DNA of 64,000 nt from Ctenosaura bakeri (Eukaryota > Chordata > Lepidosauria > Squamata > Iguanidae), in assembly GCA_948474755.1 (NCBI GenBank), contig CAOLHI010003120.1, forward strand, positions 124,001-188,000, in the 5' to 3' direction. A program made the translations under genes and the position numbers. Under the pieces are notes generated by a model. It was not told the DNA's origin. It saw only the letters and a program-made list of their open reading frames with translations, and made no database searches. This document shows positions 12,640 to 26,100 of the stretch, in pieces (position 1 is the stretch's first letter; the number at the start of each line of letters is the position of its first letter).

Positions 12640-13394
12640 GGTGGAACCATGGCAATAAAGATAGAACTGCAGTACTATTACAGGGTTGGTGCATGCATGG
12701 GTCTGCATCTGGGCATCAATCAACCCACCTGTTGACCGATGACTCTGACTCTGGCCTGCAGCCGGAACCATTGGGATGACAGGTATGGGATCTACCTGGG
12801 CAAACTCTCCCCAGTGTGGTCTCCCTGCCACCCAAGGATGAAGGAAATGTGTGCACCTCCCAAACTGATAACACTTGCTTCCACCCTGTATCCCTTAAAG
12901 GGGTCTGTATGCCTTACCAATGGTGAATGGACACCAGTAACTGTTATCCCAGATCCAGGATCCATGCCAACCACTCCTGTAAGTTGTGACAGTAAATTAA
13001 AACAAGCAAGTATAAGACATAAATCTCTAAACCCCAGCCAACCCACCAGGTAAAGGGTGGCAGGGTGGGAACATATTGAAGGCGGAAAGAGTTGGAGTCT
13101 GGGCTGTAGCTCAATATAAACCCCATAAACCAACTGGGCTCCTCTGTCTGGATTCCAGCAGCCAATGGATTCAAACCATGGTTTGAATTCATTGGCTGTC
13201 AGTTCTGCTTTGTCCCAGGAGTGTGTGAGGCTACACAGACCTCTGGGAAGAAGAAATCCAGGCAGCATGCAGCATAGCCAACCAGATAGTACCACCCCAA
13301 TCTGTAAGCTGTTGCCTGCTAAGTTATGTAATTGTATATTGCATAAAGATGTTCTCTGCTGCCCCCAGATGGTAGGACTAGGTCTCATGGTTTG
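12640..13394. repeat. GC-richer block with a central palindrome, probable mobile-element remnant
   Basis: The composition is higher in GC than its surroundings, and 13,161-13,198 is an inverted repeat with the centre ATGG. Open frames on both strands mirror one another only because of the palindrome. The family is not recognised. Confidence 0.35.
13161..13198. repeat. 38-bp palindrome
   Basis: agccaatggattcaaacc and ggtttgaattcattggct are reverse complements apart from one position, with 2 bp between them. It could form a hairpin or cruciform. Confidence 0.75.
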
Positions 13395-13395
13395 A

Positions 13396-13634
13396 AGTTG
13401 CAGGAGAGTTTATTTTGATTGAAAGTTAGAAGGAACATCTTGACAGTAAGAGTGGTTTGGCAATGGAATCAACTGTCAAGAGAGGTGGTGGGGTCTCCTT
13501 CTCTGAATTTTGTCAAAAAGAGGATGCACAGCTACCTGCTGGGGATGCTGTAGCTAGAGATGCAGCACTGAGGAGGAGGTTGCACTAGATGGTCTCTGAG
13601 GCCCTTTCGAGTGCTACAATTCTATGACTCTGTG
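13396..13634 (+). mobile_element. CR1 LINE 3' end
   Basis: The sequence follows the CR1 3' region: gaaggaacatcttgacagta, a GTTTGGCAATGG-like step, tggtggggtctccttctct, cactagatggtctctgaggc, and the end gctacaattctatgactctg. The element is 5' truncated, as is usual for CR1. Confidence 0.8.
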
Positions 13635-13967
13635 GAAGGCATCTTAGGACTTGTTATTTTTCGGTGACTGAAAAAAACACATACACAAAAGTATTATGGG
13701 AGTTGTTTAGGAAGATGTATGCACATCACAGAATGAGGGTTGGCTGTAGCTGCTTATCAAGTACACATTCACTCAGAAAGCCTGGCTTGCTAGAGTATAC
13801 TGGCTTGCTAAAGCAATACTGGAAAGTCAGTTGTAGTATGAGAAAGTCTAAGAATCCTGTAAAGGAAGTGATTTGAGGAATCCTATAACATATGCAAATA
13901 GTGACAGAGGTAAAGAATCACGGGGGCATATGTGTATGTGTCTTGAATAAGTTCATTTTCATTGCAG

Positions 13968-14153
13968 ATCTCCACAGAAGAAGGGTGTGGTACAGAAAAA
14001 TTCTGTTTTAGTAACCCTGAGGGATGCAGTCCACAGGATCCAAACTGTTACTTCATGTCATCTCAGGCATTAGAAACTTCTGCATTTAGATTTGAAATGA
14101 ATGGTCAGTCAGATGGCTATATAGCTATTGGATTCTCTGATGACACAATTATG
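13968..14153 (+). CDS. FRRS1: FRRS1-like gene 1, exon a: start of DOMON domain
   Basis: The exon is 186 nt, phase 0 to 0, with acceptor cattgcag and donor ATG|gtgaga. It encodes 62 residues starting ISTEEGCGTEKFCF. The cluster of cysteines (GCGTEKFC, EGCSPQDPNC) matches the Cys-rich entry to the FRRS1 DOMON domain, and DGYIAIGFSDD is the typical beta-strand motif that precedes the DOMON core. The segment is expected to be extracellular or lumenal. Confidence 0.88.
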
Positions 14154-17100
14154 GTGAGATATTCAAATACTCCCTTTATTATTTATTATAAAAATTATAT
14201 TCAAAATATCTGTTAAAGACATAATAATGCCGATATACTATTAACATGATTAAAAGCAACATGACAGAGTAGTGCTTGAATGATGCTCTGGTACCCGGAA
14301 TTATGGATGAGTTCTGGACGGCTGAAGTAGGTCATTACACCCACTCTTCTTAAGATGACATTTCTAAGCTCTGGTACAACCTAGTACAACACTTGTATAC
14401 CGGTAATATCTAGCATACAATTCAACTCAAGATGAAAGCTCATTTAACCAAATAACTTGTTTTAGATGTTTTTACATCTGAATGGGCAAAGTGTAGCTTG
14501 TGGGATGCATGGACCTCCCTGGGCCACTAAGGGAGAAAAAAAACCCCAAGTGTTTTATTCCAGAAGGCTCCCAAATGACATCTAGGGGGTGTAGAGGGCA
14601 TTTCCACATGTCTGAATGCCCCCAGACTGACCAGGAGTCAAAACAAAATTTTGTGAAATGCCTCAAAATGTCCTCTAGGGCACAGGAGGGCCCCAGAACA
14701 CACCTCCATATCCCATAAAGGGTTTTGAGTGCCAAAAAATATTATTTTTGCAGAAGCAGGTATGGCCCTCCAAGGTCTCTCAGAGGCTAATGCAGCCCCC
14801 TAGTCTTCCATAGTTGCCCACCATTTTCCATTGAGCCAACATTTTATCAGGGAGAGGAAAAGCATGTTATGAGATCCAGAATTTCAGAGTCTAGTGCAGG
14901 GACCCCTTGGCACCACACAGTTGTAGCAATAGTATTCCACTTTTAACTGCTGCAGCTGCATTCTGTGGAATCCTGGGGTTTGTAGTTTGGTGAGGCACTA
15001 GACTTCTTTGGCTGAACATTCTAAATACCCCTCCTTAAACAGCAAACCCCAGGACTCCATGGGATGGAACCCTGAAAGTTAAAATGGATTCATAGTGCTG
15101 TATTTGTAGTATACAACTGTAGTGTGAAAGGACTCCAACTTTAGAGACAATCCTGTTCTAATAATGCTGAGACATGAAGATATGTGAGAGGCAGCATTGC
15201 TTCAGAACCTATATAACCCACCATCAGAAAGTGAAAGAGAGGAAGAGTGAGTTAGATGTGTGTTTTTATCTTTCTTACATTATTTGGTAATGTTGTGTAA
15301 AGTCACTTCAACTGAAATAGGGACAATGAAGTTTCCCTGAGCACAGCTCAGGCAAAAAAAGTTCACATATGCCACAAATGTGTTCAGTGCATTTTCAAAA
15401 GTGGCTCACCTCTTAAGGTTATGTACATCTGTGTGCAGTCTTAGCTAATCTGTCACTGCTAAGGAACACATCCAGCAAGTTCCCCGTGGGCTAGTAATAA
15501 GAGAATAAGCAAAAGATGAATTTACTCTGAATAAGAATTTCTGGAGACTGGACTACAGTAATGTTTTTATTTCTTCCAGGGAAATGATGATATCTATATT
15601 TGTGGTATAAATGACACAGGTCGCATAGAGGTTCAACATGCCTTCTCAACTGGACGTACTACACCTACCCCTCTGCCTTTGGTACTAAATGTCTTCTGCT
15701 GCTACTGTACTTTTTAAGCATGACAGATGTTATGTAGAGCTTAGAAATTATATGCTTTCTCACTGCTAGAAGCTAGTGAGAAGAAGAGGGTAATGCACTT
15801 CATATTTGGGCTGGGTGGTGAAGAATCCAGTATTTCTTTTCCAGAGATGGAAAAAGAAAAAGAGAATCATGAGGGTTATCAGTCCTGGAATAAAATGTTT
15901 CCCATTTAGCATGATATAGAAAACATTTATTGTATTGTCTAAGATCTGATAAAAATACAGACACTTTAATAGACTCAAATAATTGTATTGGATTATTATC
16001 AGTAATTATTATTTTATTTATAAGTTTAATAAGCATGGTCAGAATGTCAGTTTATAAATAGCTGTATTTCTAGGGTGAAGTGGAAGTTCTAGCAACATCC
16101 TTTGAAAATGGAATCATCAGATGTTCTTTCATTTCAAGAAATGTCATATCAACTCAGCCAAGAGATGTTGACAGTTTGTACTATATATTTTTCGCTTATG
16201 GACCTTCATCATCTGGTGAGTTCTGTTTAGAACAGGTGTAGGGAACCTTTGGGTCTCTGAATGCTTTTGATTACAAGCCTGACTGAGATCTAGGGGACAT
16301 GGAGTCCAAAACATCTACTCCATTATTGCCCTAATATTCTCAGACAGTATTTAGAACATGAATGTTGGCCATCAAAACGTAAGTTGTGAAGAGCCTCTAG
16401 GTTACAGGTGGGAATTATTTTGCCCTCCAGGTGTTGGACTGTAACTCCTATCAGCTCTAGTAGCATAACCAGAGATGAAGAATGCTGGGAATAGCATTTA
16501 AATAACATACAGTGAGCCATATAATTTCCATTCCTGGAGCAGATGGAGTATCTGGAACAGTAGAATAAAAATTCATATCTACGTAAAAGGTAGATGAACC
16601 CTCTCATTTCCTAGACAGGTTTTAAATGTCTCCAGGAGTTGAAAAAGAAAATTGGTCATACAGAACAGGGAAATTTAATGTCTGTAGGGTTAGGCAGAAA
16701 TTTGTCACAAAACAAAGGGCTGACCCAAACAGAAAAAATAATAATAACAACAACAACAAATGACAGGTCACTAAGGCTAGAAAGTATGCTCAGTGTGCAT
16801 GAAATTAGGACTAAGTTTTGAGAAAACTGGGTGAAGAAGAGAGGGTATTGAGCCGACAACACAAACTCACTGTACTGCAGCATTTTGTTGCAAGACCTCA
16901 CTTGGCCACCTGGAAGCTGAAAGATGAAATATGAACCATATGCTTAAGATATGCTAAGGGTAACCAAATTCAAGAAAAGACAGGACTTTTTTGTCTTCGA
17001 CAGAGAAAATATATGCTGCATTAAATGCGTATTATTCAGCTAAGCTTTTTTTTTTGTATTTATTCATGAATTTGTTTGATTTATATCTTGACAGTTTACC

Positions 17101-20100
17101 AAGTATATGAGGCCCAAAGTGGCTTCTGATATAGGCTAAAACAAACAAAACAAACAGGGGGGAAAATAGTTAAAAGAACATATAGTGCAGAAGTATTTTT
17201 TTAAAAAGAACTATTTAAACAGACAGATTAAAAACACTAATTTAAAACGGTTCTAAAAGCATTTGAAACATAATAATGAAGATAACAGTACAGCACATGG
17301 CACTAAAAAGCTCTTCTGCTACCACCACTTAATAGTAAAAGTCCTGTCCAAATGAACGATTCTTTCCCTGACAGTGGGAAAAGAGCTGCAAGGGGGCAAA
17401 TGTAGCCCCTCATGGGAGGGAATTCCAGAACCTGGGAGCAGTCATTAGGAAGGCTGTCTCCTGTGTCCTAATGAAACTTGCCTATGATAGTGATGTGACT
17501 GAGAGAAAGCCCTCCTGTAAAAACCTGAGCAGACTCATGGGGAGACTGTAGTCTCAAGCCATATAGGTCATAACCTGTGCTTTGAATTGTGTCTAGAAAC
17601 AGACCGGTGGTTGCTGAAGCTTTTGCAACACAGGAATTACACGTTACCTGTAACCAGTCCCATTAAACAGTTTGGCCACAGCATTTTGGATCTGCTGAAG
17701 TTCTGAACAGTTTCCAAAGGTAGCTCCACATAGTCTGTATTGCTGTTATACAAATGGGATATAGTCAAGGCAACTGGCACAGGTGGTATACTAGTTTTAA
17801 CTGTGCAAATGCACTCCTGACTACTGCAGAAACCTGGGATTCCAGGCTCAGGATTGAATCTAGGAGTACACACAAACTGTGAAACAGCGCCTTCATGACA
17901 AGTGTAACCCCATCCAGCATAGGCTGAATCCCTTTTCTCTGATGTGCCTTTCAATCAGCAAGGAACACCTCTGTCTTGTTTGGATTAAGCTTCGGTTTGC
18001 TTGCCATCATCCAGTCTATTACTGACAGCAGGCATAAGTTAAGCATTGAAATAGCTTCCTTGGAACTGGACAGAAAGGAGAGAACTGAGTATCATTGTTA
18101 TGCTGGTGACCAAAACTTTGTCCAACACCTGAGGGATTTAAAAATACACACAAGGGGCCCTGGTTCAGCTTATGACCACTGGATAGGAGTATGGGGTTTC
18201 AAATCTTCCCCTCCACAGTTGCTTTTCTTATTATATTTCCCCTCTGAGGCAATTTCACAGGGAGATGTGTGTGTGTGTGTGCGTGTGTTAAACCACACTT
18301 CCTATGTCCACTGTCCTAGACCACATTGGGATCTCGCTAGCTTGCTTGTAAGAAAAAAAAATGGAAGATATTTACAGTGCAATCTCTGTATTTAATACAA
18401 GTGTTTAGTTTTGTCCCAGAAGGTTTTGACATAGTGGGACTTTCTCCTAATGCAAATATTTTTTTAACCATAGCATAAAATCTTACCCAAACATTTAAGG
18501 TATCAGAACCCTTTCCTTTTTTGTTATAAATACATAGTTGGGTTTGATAGACCTGTATTCTCTGTGGTTTACCTCCATCTCTTATGGTTGGAGGCACTGT
18601 AATAACAACTACTTATTTTTCCTCTGTTTTAAAAAAATCTTAGAAGGTCAGATACTGAAGCATATCATCAGACCTTTCATTACTGATGAGAAGGTGAACA
18701 TTTCAAGTTTCCAATCAGTAGGGGGCACCTCTTCTACACCCTTAATTATCAAGGCTCATGGTAAGTCAGTATCCACCAGTTGATTTCAGGTAATTCCTTC
18801 CTTCCTTCCTTCCTTCCTTCCTTCCACTTTACTGTTTGCAATGTGACAGTAATAGCAGCCCACCCTCCTGCCCTGAATGCAATATGAGATTTCTCTGGTT
18901 GCTTTGGGACTGGGTAGGCTTTTCCCCCTCTTGTTTTCCAATTTGTTTGTTTGTCCTACCCCATGCTGGATCTGAGGGAATTGGGCAATTGGCCTTGGCT
19001 TGTGCCACTAAATAGCCTGTCACTTGGCAGGCAGGTAGTGAGGGAGGATATAAGGTTTTGGTGTATACCTTTGACACCCCTTTTGGGTGTAGGGTAAGGC
19101 CCAGAAACTTCCTCTTTAAGGACATGAGACAAGGGTATCCTCAAGGCTAACCTGGAATTTGGGCTCTCACTTGTAGGGTTTGGGGACTTTGATGCCCCCC
19201 GAGTTTACCTTCCAATTACGGGCTGCCGGGGAGCAGCTCAAGTAATTGGATTGCCCTCGGGGCTAAGGTATTTCTCCTAAGTGAAGACTGAAGAGGTAGT
19301 TACCACGGTGACACAAGCCTCAGCTGGACCCATATCAGGTTACTCCCCCACCAACACTGTTTTTAGGCCAATGCAATGTAATTAGTTTAGGCCAAATAAA
19401 GTGACCCTTATTTATCCCAGTGTTATATGTTTGGTCTTGTTATTCTGGGGTTGGACATCAAGGAAGGCTTGCAAGCAGCTTTGCTGTCATGACAGATTCC
19501 ACATGGAAACCCTGTTTTCCACACAATTGGGACTCCTCTTAAAAAAGTGTCCCAAGAATGTAGGAAAATAGAGAGGTGTTTGTGTATATTTTCTTCGGTT
19601 CCCTTCTTCACAAACTCTCCTCGATCAGTCGAACTGTCCCCCTATACCAGTTCAGCACGTTTATACAGGATACAGGTAGTGAAGGTATTTGGTATCCTTT
19701 TTTAGGGGTCTTTTAATTTGAAATGGACTGAAAGGAAATTATTCCAGGGTCTGCAATTTAACTATTTTTTACACAGCTAACTGTGTAACTTCAGGAACTG
19801 GTGCTTGAGCTGCTCTTTCCATATGCCTTGTTGTGTCTTTTATAGATAGGTTGGAATATTGTATGCTGAGATGGTATTACTTGCTAACTTGATTTACTTG
19901 ATTTAAGCGCTGTGTAAGCTTTTTTGGCTTAAACAGTGAGATAAAGATGTTTTTTAAAATTAATATGCTCTTAAATTAAGATTTATTTTGGTTTAATGTT
20001 GTAACTCATGTGTTTGTGTTTTTATTTTTATTTATTTTATTTTTATTTTATTTGCATTTGTATTTAAAAAACCTTTCTTTTTTGGAGCTGCCCTGAGTTC

Positions 20101-23100
20101 TAGTTTTGAGAGAAAGTTATGGGTGGGCAAAGTGCCTTAAGTGTGACCCCACTAGCTCCCCTGGAATTCCCAGGCTTCCATCCATAAAAATATTGGCAAG
20201 ATAATGGCCAACTACATTCCCACAGAAGGTAATATAATTTATACTATGGCCAAACACCAGCACACTTTGGGGGATTTAATTGGCTATTGAAATACTGTCT
20301 GCACCTGGTCTTTTTTAGGCCTCAAAAGTCATTTTAAAAGAAACTAGAACTGACCAGCTAGTCATTTCTCATCTCTTTATAAAAAGCGGGAGGGCTTTGC
20401 CCCTCCAAAATTTTCTGTGAATGACCAATCACAGCTCTAAAAGTTTCTGGAGATACAGTTGGCTATTTTGATGACAAAAAAATTTGTTCTGGTAAAGGGA
20501 GTGAAAGGTATATTGGATGTCCTGGTACAGCTTGATGAGATCCCAAGGAAGGGAAAGATCCATCAAAGTTGGTTTATTTGATATAAATCAAAATTGACAT
20601 ATATTTGCTGTATTTATATTTATATTTATATTCAACTATATTGATCAATTTTTTAAATGTAAATCAGATATAAATTTGGTGTAAATCAAATGGATAAGTA
20701 AATATGCAGGGCATAGTTGTATATTATGCCATTAAGATTTGTGTAATTTAGTATTTATTTCAAATGTATGAAACAGAAAAGCAAAATAACTCCCTGCTTC
20801 TTCTTTGGTTCCTTTCTGTCTCCCAAGTCCTGCTGAAGAGCTTTAGTTTTGCCTCCAGTTCCCCCAACACTGCATGTCCTGCCTGTCACGTACCTGCCAG
20901 CCAAGACATATCTGTGTTTGGCTGGGACGTCAGATCCTGCACAGCCTTACACACCCACTTCATTGGGGATCATCTCCTCTGCAGGCTTCAGATCGAATGA
21001 ACCATGCTGCACATTCTGTTCCCCAATGTTCTCATTTCAAAACAATAACAATGGCAAGCTTTTTGCAGGAGGAAAAGAAATTACAGGTTTTCCAACAAGC
21101 TTTTAAGCACAATGGTAAACTGGTTATTTTGTACAGGTAATCAGATTAACTCTTCCTTCCAGCTCATTATTGAAACCGAGCTTCTTGTTGAGTGATTTAG
21201 AATCACTTTAACTCTTGCCTCATATACATGAGTGTGTACACTCTAAGATTTATGTACACATGCTCATCAGTGTACCAGCGAAATGGTACAGATTTAAGCC
21301 AAATGCACATTTTTACTCTGAGGAAGTAGCTGCACCTACTATTCTTTATTACATTCCTTTGACTTTAGGAAACTGCTGAGTATATCCATGTATTTCAAAT
21401 AGCGTCTTGAGATATATTAAGTTAAGGTTGGAAGTACCATTTTTTTAACAAGTCTTTGGCTGCATCACCTCTCATGACTATGATATGTTTTTTGTAAGGT
21501 GCCCTCATGCTGATTGCTTGGATGACCACAGGCAGTGTAGGAATGATATTTGCCAGGTATCTGAAGAAGTCCATCAAAAGAACTCTTCTGGGTAAAGATA
21601 TTTGGTTTCAGGTATGCATATTTATAAACTGTAAGCTTTTAAACAGCAGAGAACATAAATTGGCTGCATTTACCAGATTTCTTAAATGGAAATATAAACA
21701 CATCTGCCATTTATTCCTGAATAAGAGTTCAGGAGCCAGCATGGTGTAGTGGTTTGGGTGTTGCACTAGGACCCTGGAGATCAGAGTTTGAATCCTCACT
21801 TGGCCATGGAAGCACACTCTCAACCTCAGTGAAAGGCAAGGGCAAAACTCCCTTTGAAGAAATCTTGCCAAGAAAACACCATGCTTGGTTTGTCTTAGGT
21901 TTGTCCTAGGTCAGAAATGACTTGAAGACACAACAACAACAACAACAACAACAACAAAACAACAACAACAGTAACAGTCCATTCTCTACCTTTCTGCAAG
22001 CAGATATTGCTGTTAATAATAACAATGGTACATCTAATAATTGTAGATTACAGGAGACAAACTGTGATGATTGCACTGCAACTCCAAAGAGCCCTAGCCA
22101 GCATAGCAAGTGATGAGGTATGAAGGGAATTACAATCCAACAACATGTAGAGTGCCCAAAATTTCTGGCCCTGTTTTAGATTGAAAGCTTTCTTGAAGCC
22201 ATCTCCAGGACTTGCATTTTAATACCGTGAAGCTTATCACTTGACACTGTTATACTGCCATGGCACTGTGCCAGTCCTGTCTTTGCCTGGAGCTTATTGC
22301 ATGATATCATAGCTCTCCTGGTACTGTATCCTGCCATACCACTGTTGGGCCATTTGGAAATCTATTCTTTTCTCACTTGAAATAATCTGGTTAATGACCC
22401 AGTATCCTGCTGTGTTTTAGTGAAACTTTGTGTGCAAACATCTCATTACATGTTTCTGCAATATTGAGATTATATTGAGTCCTATGTGGATGTAGTTCCA
22501 TTGCTTCTCCCTTGGGGATTCTCCAGGGGATCTGCAGCAGGCAAACCACAGACAACTTCCAGTGGCTGGGCTGGGAGGATACCAGAATTCTCAAGAATTC
22601 CCAAGAGAACTGGTGAATGTTTCTTCTCTGTTCTCCAGCATATTTTTTAAATATTGTTTTTCAAAGGGAGCAGTGAAATAGCACGATGTTGATTTAATCC
22701 TGCAAAGGATTAATGCTCAGAGAAACCACAATGTTCAGTAAAAAGAAATAATAAATACACAGAAGTTTAAAGAGTAAGATACAAAACCAGAATGAGACAA
22801 GTATTGGTTCATGGGTAAAAGCATAGAGAGAATACTTTTGGAAATGGCATCGTATGTGTTCATGTTTCCAATCTGAGCAGAGAGTGGAATGGATCCATAA
22901 TAGCATCAGTTTCATAATTGTACAGTTACTGCTTACTGGTTTGGTTCGGTTTTTGAAAAAACACCAATCATGGAGCAGGCAGTAGAGTAACTAAGGTGGT
23001 GTAAATGGTATTATCATATTTCTGGTGTTAAGCAAACTGGGGAATTAATGCCACTGAAGTGCAAATGCAGTTATGATGTGGAAGAGTGCGTTTTCATTCC

Positions 23101-26100
23101 ACTACTGCTCTGAGTACAGGAGAAGTGGTTTTCAAATGGAACAACCTGGAATAACTGACTAGAATGATGAGCACCTACATTGCAAGAACTCTAATTTTTA
23201 ATGTTATTGTTATATATTATATCAAAACTATGTATGAAAAGAATGACTTGATGTGACACCCTGTGGTATTTTTTCTTCCCTAATTTATGTTTTGCATTAC
23301 ATTCTTATACATTTCTTTTGAGTTCATTGGGATTTGCTCTCAAATAAGGGACTCTAGTTTCATTTGCTTTGGAAAACATTATACTCTAGTAGCCATTCTG
23401 TGCCAAGTGCAGCATGAGATAAGTATAGTATTCTCTCTATTTCTTAAGTGTATGAGTTTTCTCATTTTGTTTTAGAAAAAAATTAAGCATATCTATATCA
23501 GCTCTTTTTCTTTTAATCTAGATTTTTTGTGTATTTATAACAGTTGCTTTTGCTTAATAAAATATAGTGGTCTCCATCACCTTGGGGGTGTGATAATAAA
23601 TAGTAAATCAATGTCTTTAAAGAAGGAATCTTTCTCAAGCTTTCTGAGAAAGGCTGCATTGGGCAATGCAATTGAAATATGAAGCAGACTGGAGTCAGAG
23701 GCATTATTTTGCTCAAATTCAAATTGTAAATTTTTAAAAGCTGCTATAAATATATTTTCATATATTAAAGTAATAAATGAGTGAGACAGAAACATTTCAT
23801 TACCATTAAAATAAAGCACTAACTTTCTTTTCATTTAGATACACTCTTTGATTATGTTGCTAACTGTGGTGGCAACATCAATTGCTTTCATACTGATCTT
23901 TGTAGCACTGCAAGGATGGAGTGATGTAAGTTAGACTTTTTTTAATTTACAAAAGTTTCTTAAGCCCTGAGGAAAATTTAATTTTAATGGAAGACTACCT
24001 TTAAAATGTGATGTAAGAATGGGGAGCAAAGTAACATGGCTCTCAAAATGGACTACTGGGCATTGTGTTCCCATAGCCATTTTTTATCCATACCCATACA
24101 CTAAGCAACTTCTCCTATCCCACATGCTTTTGGTCTGGTGACTAGGATCCACACGGTACCTTTGGTCGTATGTGTCAAACACAAGTCCCGTGGGCCAAAT
24201 CCAGCCCGCCAGGTCATTTCATGTGGCCTTCACACCTCTCCTGCAGCTGCGGCTAGGGAGCAGAAAGTGGCACAGAGAGGGTCTGGAGAGGAGGAAGTGG
24301 CACACTTTGGATATACTGACCAATTCTGTGTCACTTTACAGAGGTATAGGGACCATTACCTACGATCAAATAGCCCCAAAATTTCCAAGAAAATAAAAGT
24401 TGATGCAGAGGGAAGGCAGTTTAAAAACGAGCAATAATTGAATGCAGAGGCAATTGAATATGATAAAAGTGTAGATACATATATATAGACTTACAGATAC
24501 AACTGGCCCTTTGAGGGCAACCATAATGCTGGTGTGGCTCAAGATGAAATTGAGTTTGACACCCTTAATCATATATGGCCATAGGACCGTCAGTTGCTGA
24601 TCCTATTGTTTAAAACAGTTTAATGATTGTGAGCTAGTATGACTCACTTGAGTCAGTATGGTAAAATGGTTAGAGTACTTAATTGTTGGCACATGGTGTA
24701 GTAGTCTGAGTGTTGGACCACAGCCTCAGAGACTAGGGTTCAAATCCCCACACAGTCATGGAAACAGGGTGACCTTGGGTAGGTTGCACTTTATCAGACC
24801 TAGAGGAAGACAAAGGCAAGCCCCCTCTGAACACATGTTGCTAAGAAAATCCAGTGATAAGGTTGCCTTAGGAGTGCCATAAGTCAGAAATGACTTAAAG
24901 GCACACAACAACAACTGAACTAGGACTTGGGAGATCTGGGTTATAGACCTTACTAAGTTGCAAAAATCATAGGGGGACTTGAGCCAGTCTCCTCGTACCC
25001 ACCCTCTCATATGCACATAACCTGACAAACAGTGTTGTTGTAAGGATAAAATGAGGCGGAGGAAAGCCAAGATTCCTACCCTGAGCTCACTAGAGAAAGG
25101 ACAGGATATAAATATAAAATTAAATACATAAAAATAAATGTTTCCTTAGATGTAAATATGCTTTTGATCTTGTTCAGTGGGGCTCTTTTGTTATTTAATT
25201 AAATATGAACACTGAAACAATGGCCCTTTGCACAGGGGGGTATTAAAACGGTGTAGCGCGACCTCTGACGGAGGTCATCTACACTGTAAAATGGATTGGG
25301 GCAGATTACTTTAGTGTAATTCCACACCCCAATCCGCGCTAGGGTGCCCGGAAGTGGCGGTGCCACGTGCTTTTTAAAAAACACTTTTCAAGTGGTTTTT
25401 AAAAGGCACTGGACGTGCAGCCACGTGCAGCCGCGTTGCAGTGCCTGGTGTAGATTTGCAGACGCGCGCAAGGGTGTGCCTGCAGATCTGCCAGGGGCGG
25501 CTTTCCGGCTGGTGAGCTTCTCCGGTTGGTGGAGAGCTCCGCCAGTCGTAAGCCGCCATTTTGGGTGCTGGGACGCCGCGGGACGCCGACAAGTGTGGAG
25601 CAGCGAAAACGTGCTGCTCCACACGTGACGACTTACCGGGTTTAAGGTAAGCTCTTTCAGTGTGTTTCCCCGTTTCTTCGCCTGTGTGGAAAGGGCCAAG
25701 TGTTTAGACAACAGGCCCTCCTGTTTTGCATTTAAAGTGTTATGTACCAGCGTAGCTTTTTTAAAAATTCTTAAAATATTATGGTTCATAATAGATGATT
25801 AAATAAATAAACATATGTTTCACTCTGCTCTTCATAATACATGTTTAAATAAAAAGAAATATGCATACATAAAAGAATAGAGAATGGAGGAGAAGATAAG
25901 AGACTTTTCTTGTTCTGATATGTCTCAGGATTAAAAAGATACTCACAGAAGAGTGGGAATAAAATATTGCAGTTGTTGCTGGAAATTGCCAGAAAATAGA
26001 GTGGGACAACAGAAACATCATTTGGATACCACCCCCACCAAGAACTACAGCAACAGATACTGCAACCTTCTGATACATTTGCCCCATCTGGGGGAGCTCA

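Noticed and set aside
12589..13395. Mirrored open frames on both strands (about 60-200 codons)
   Set aside because: The two strands give similar peptides (MDSNHGLN...) only because of the 38-bp palindrome. No family was recognised.
18840..19460. Possible solo LTR with AATAAA and an internal palindrome
   Set aside because: No TG...CA ends with a flanking duplication could be found, so it is only noted as a probable mobile-element remnant.
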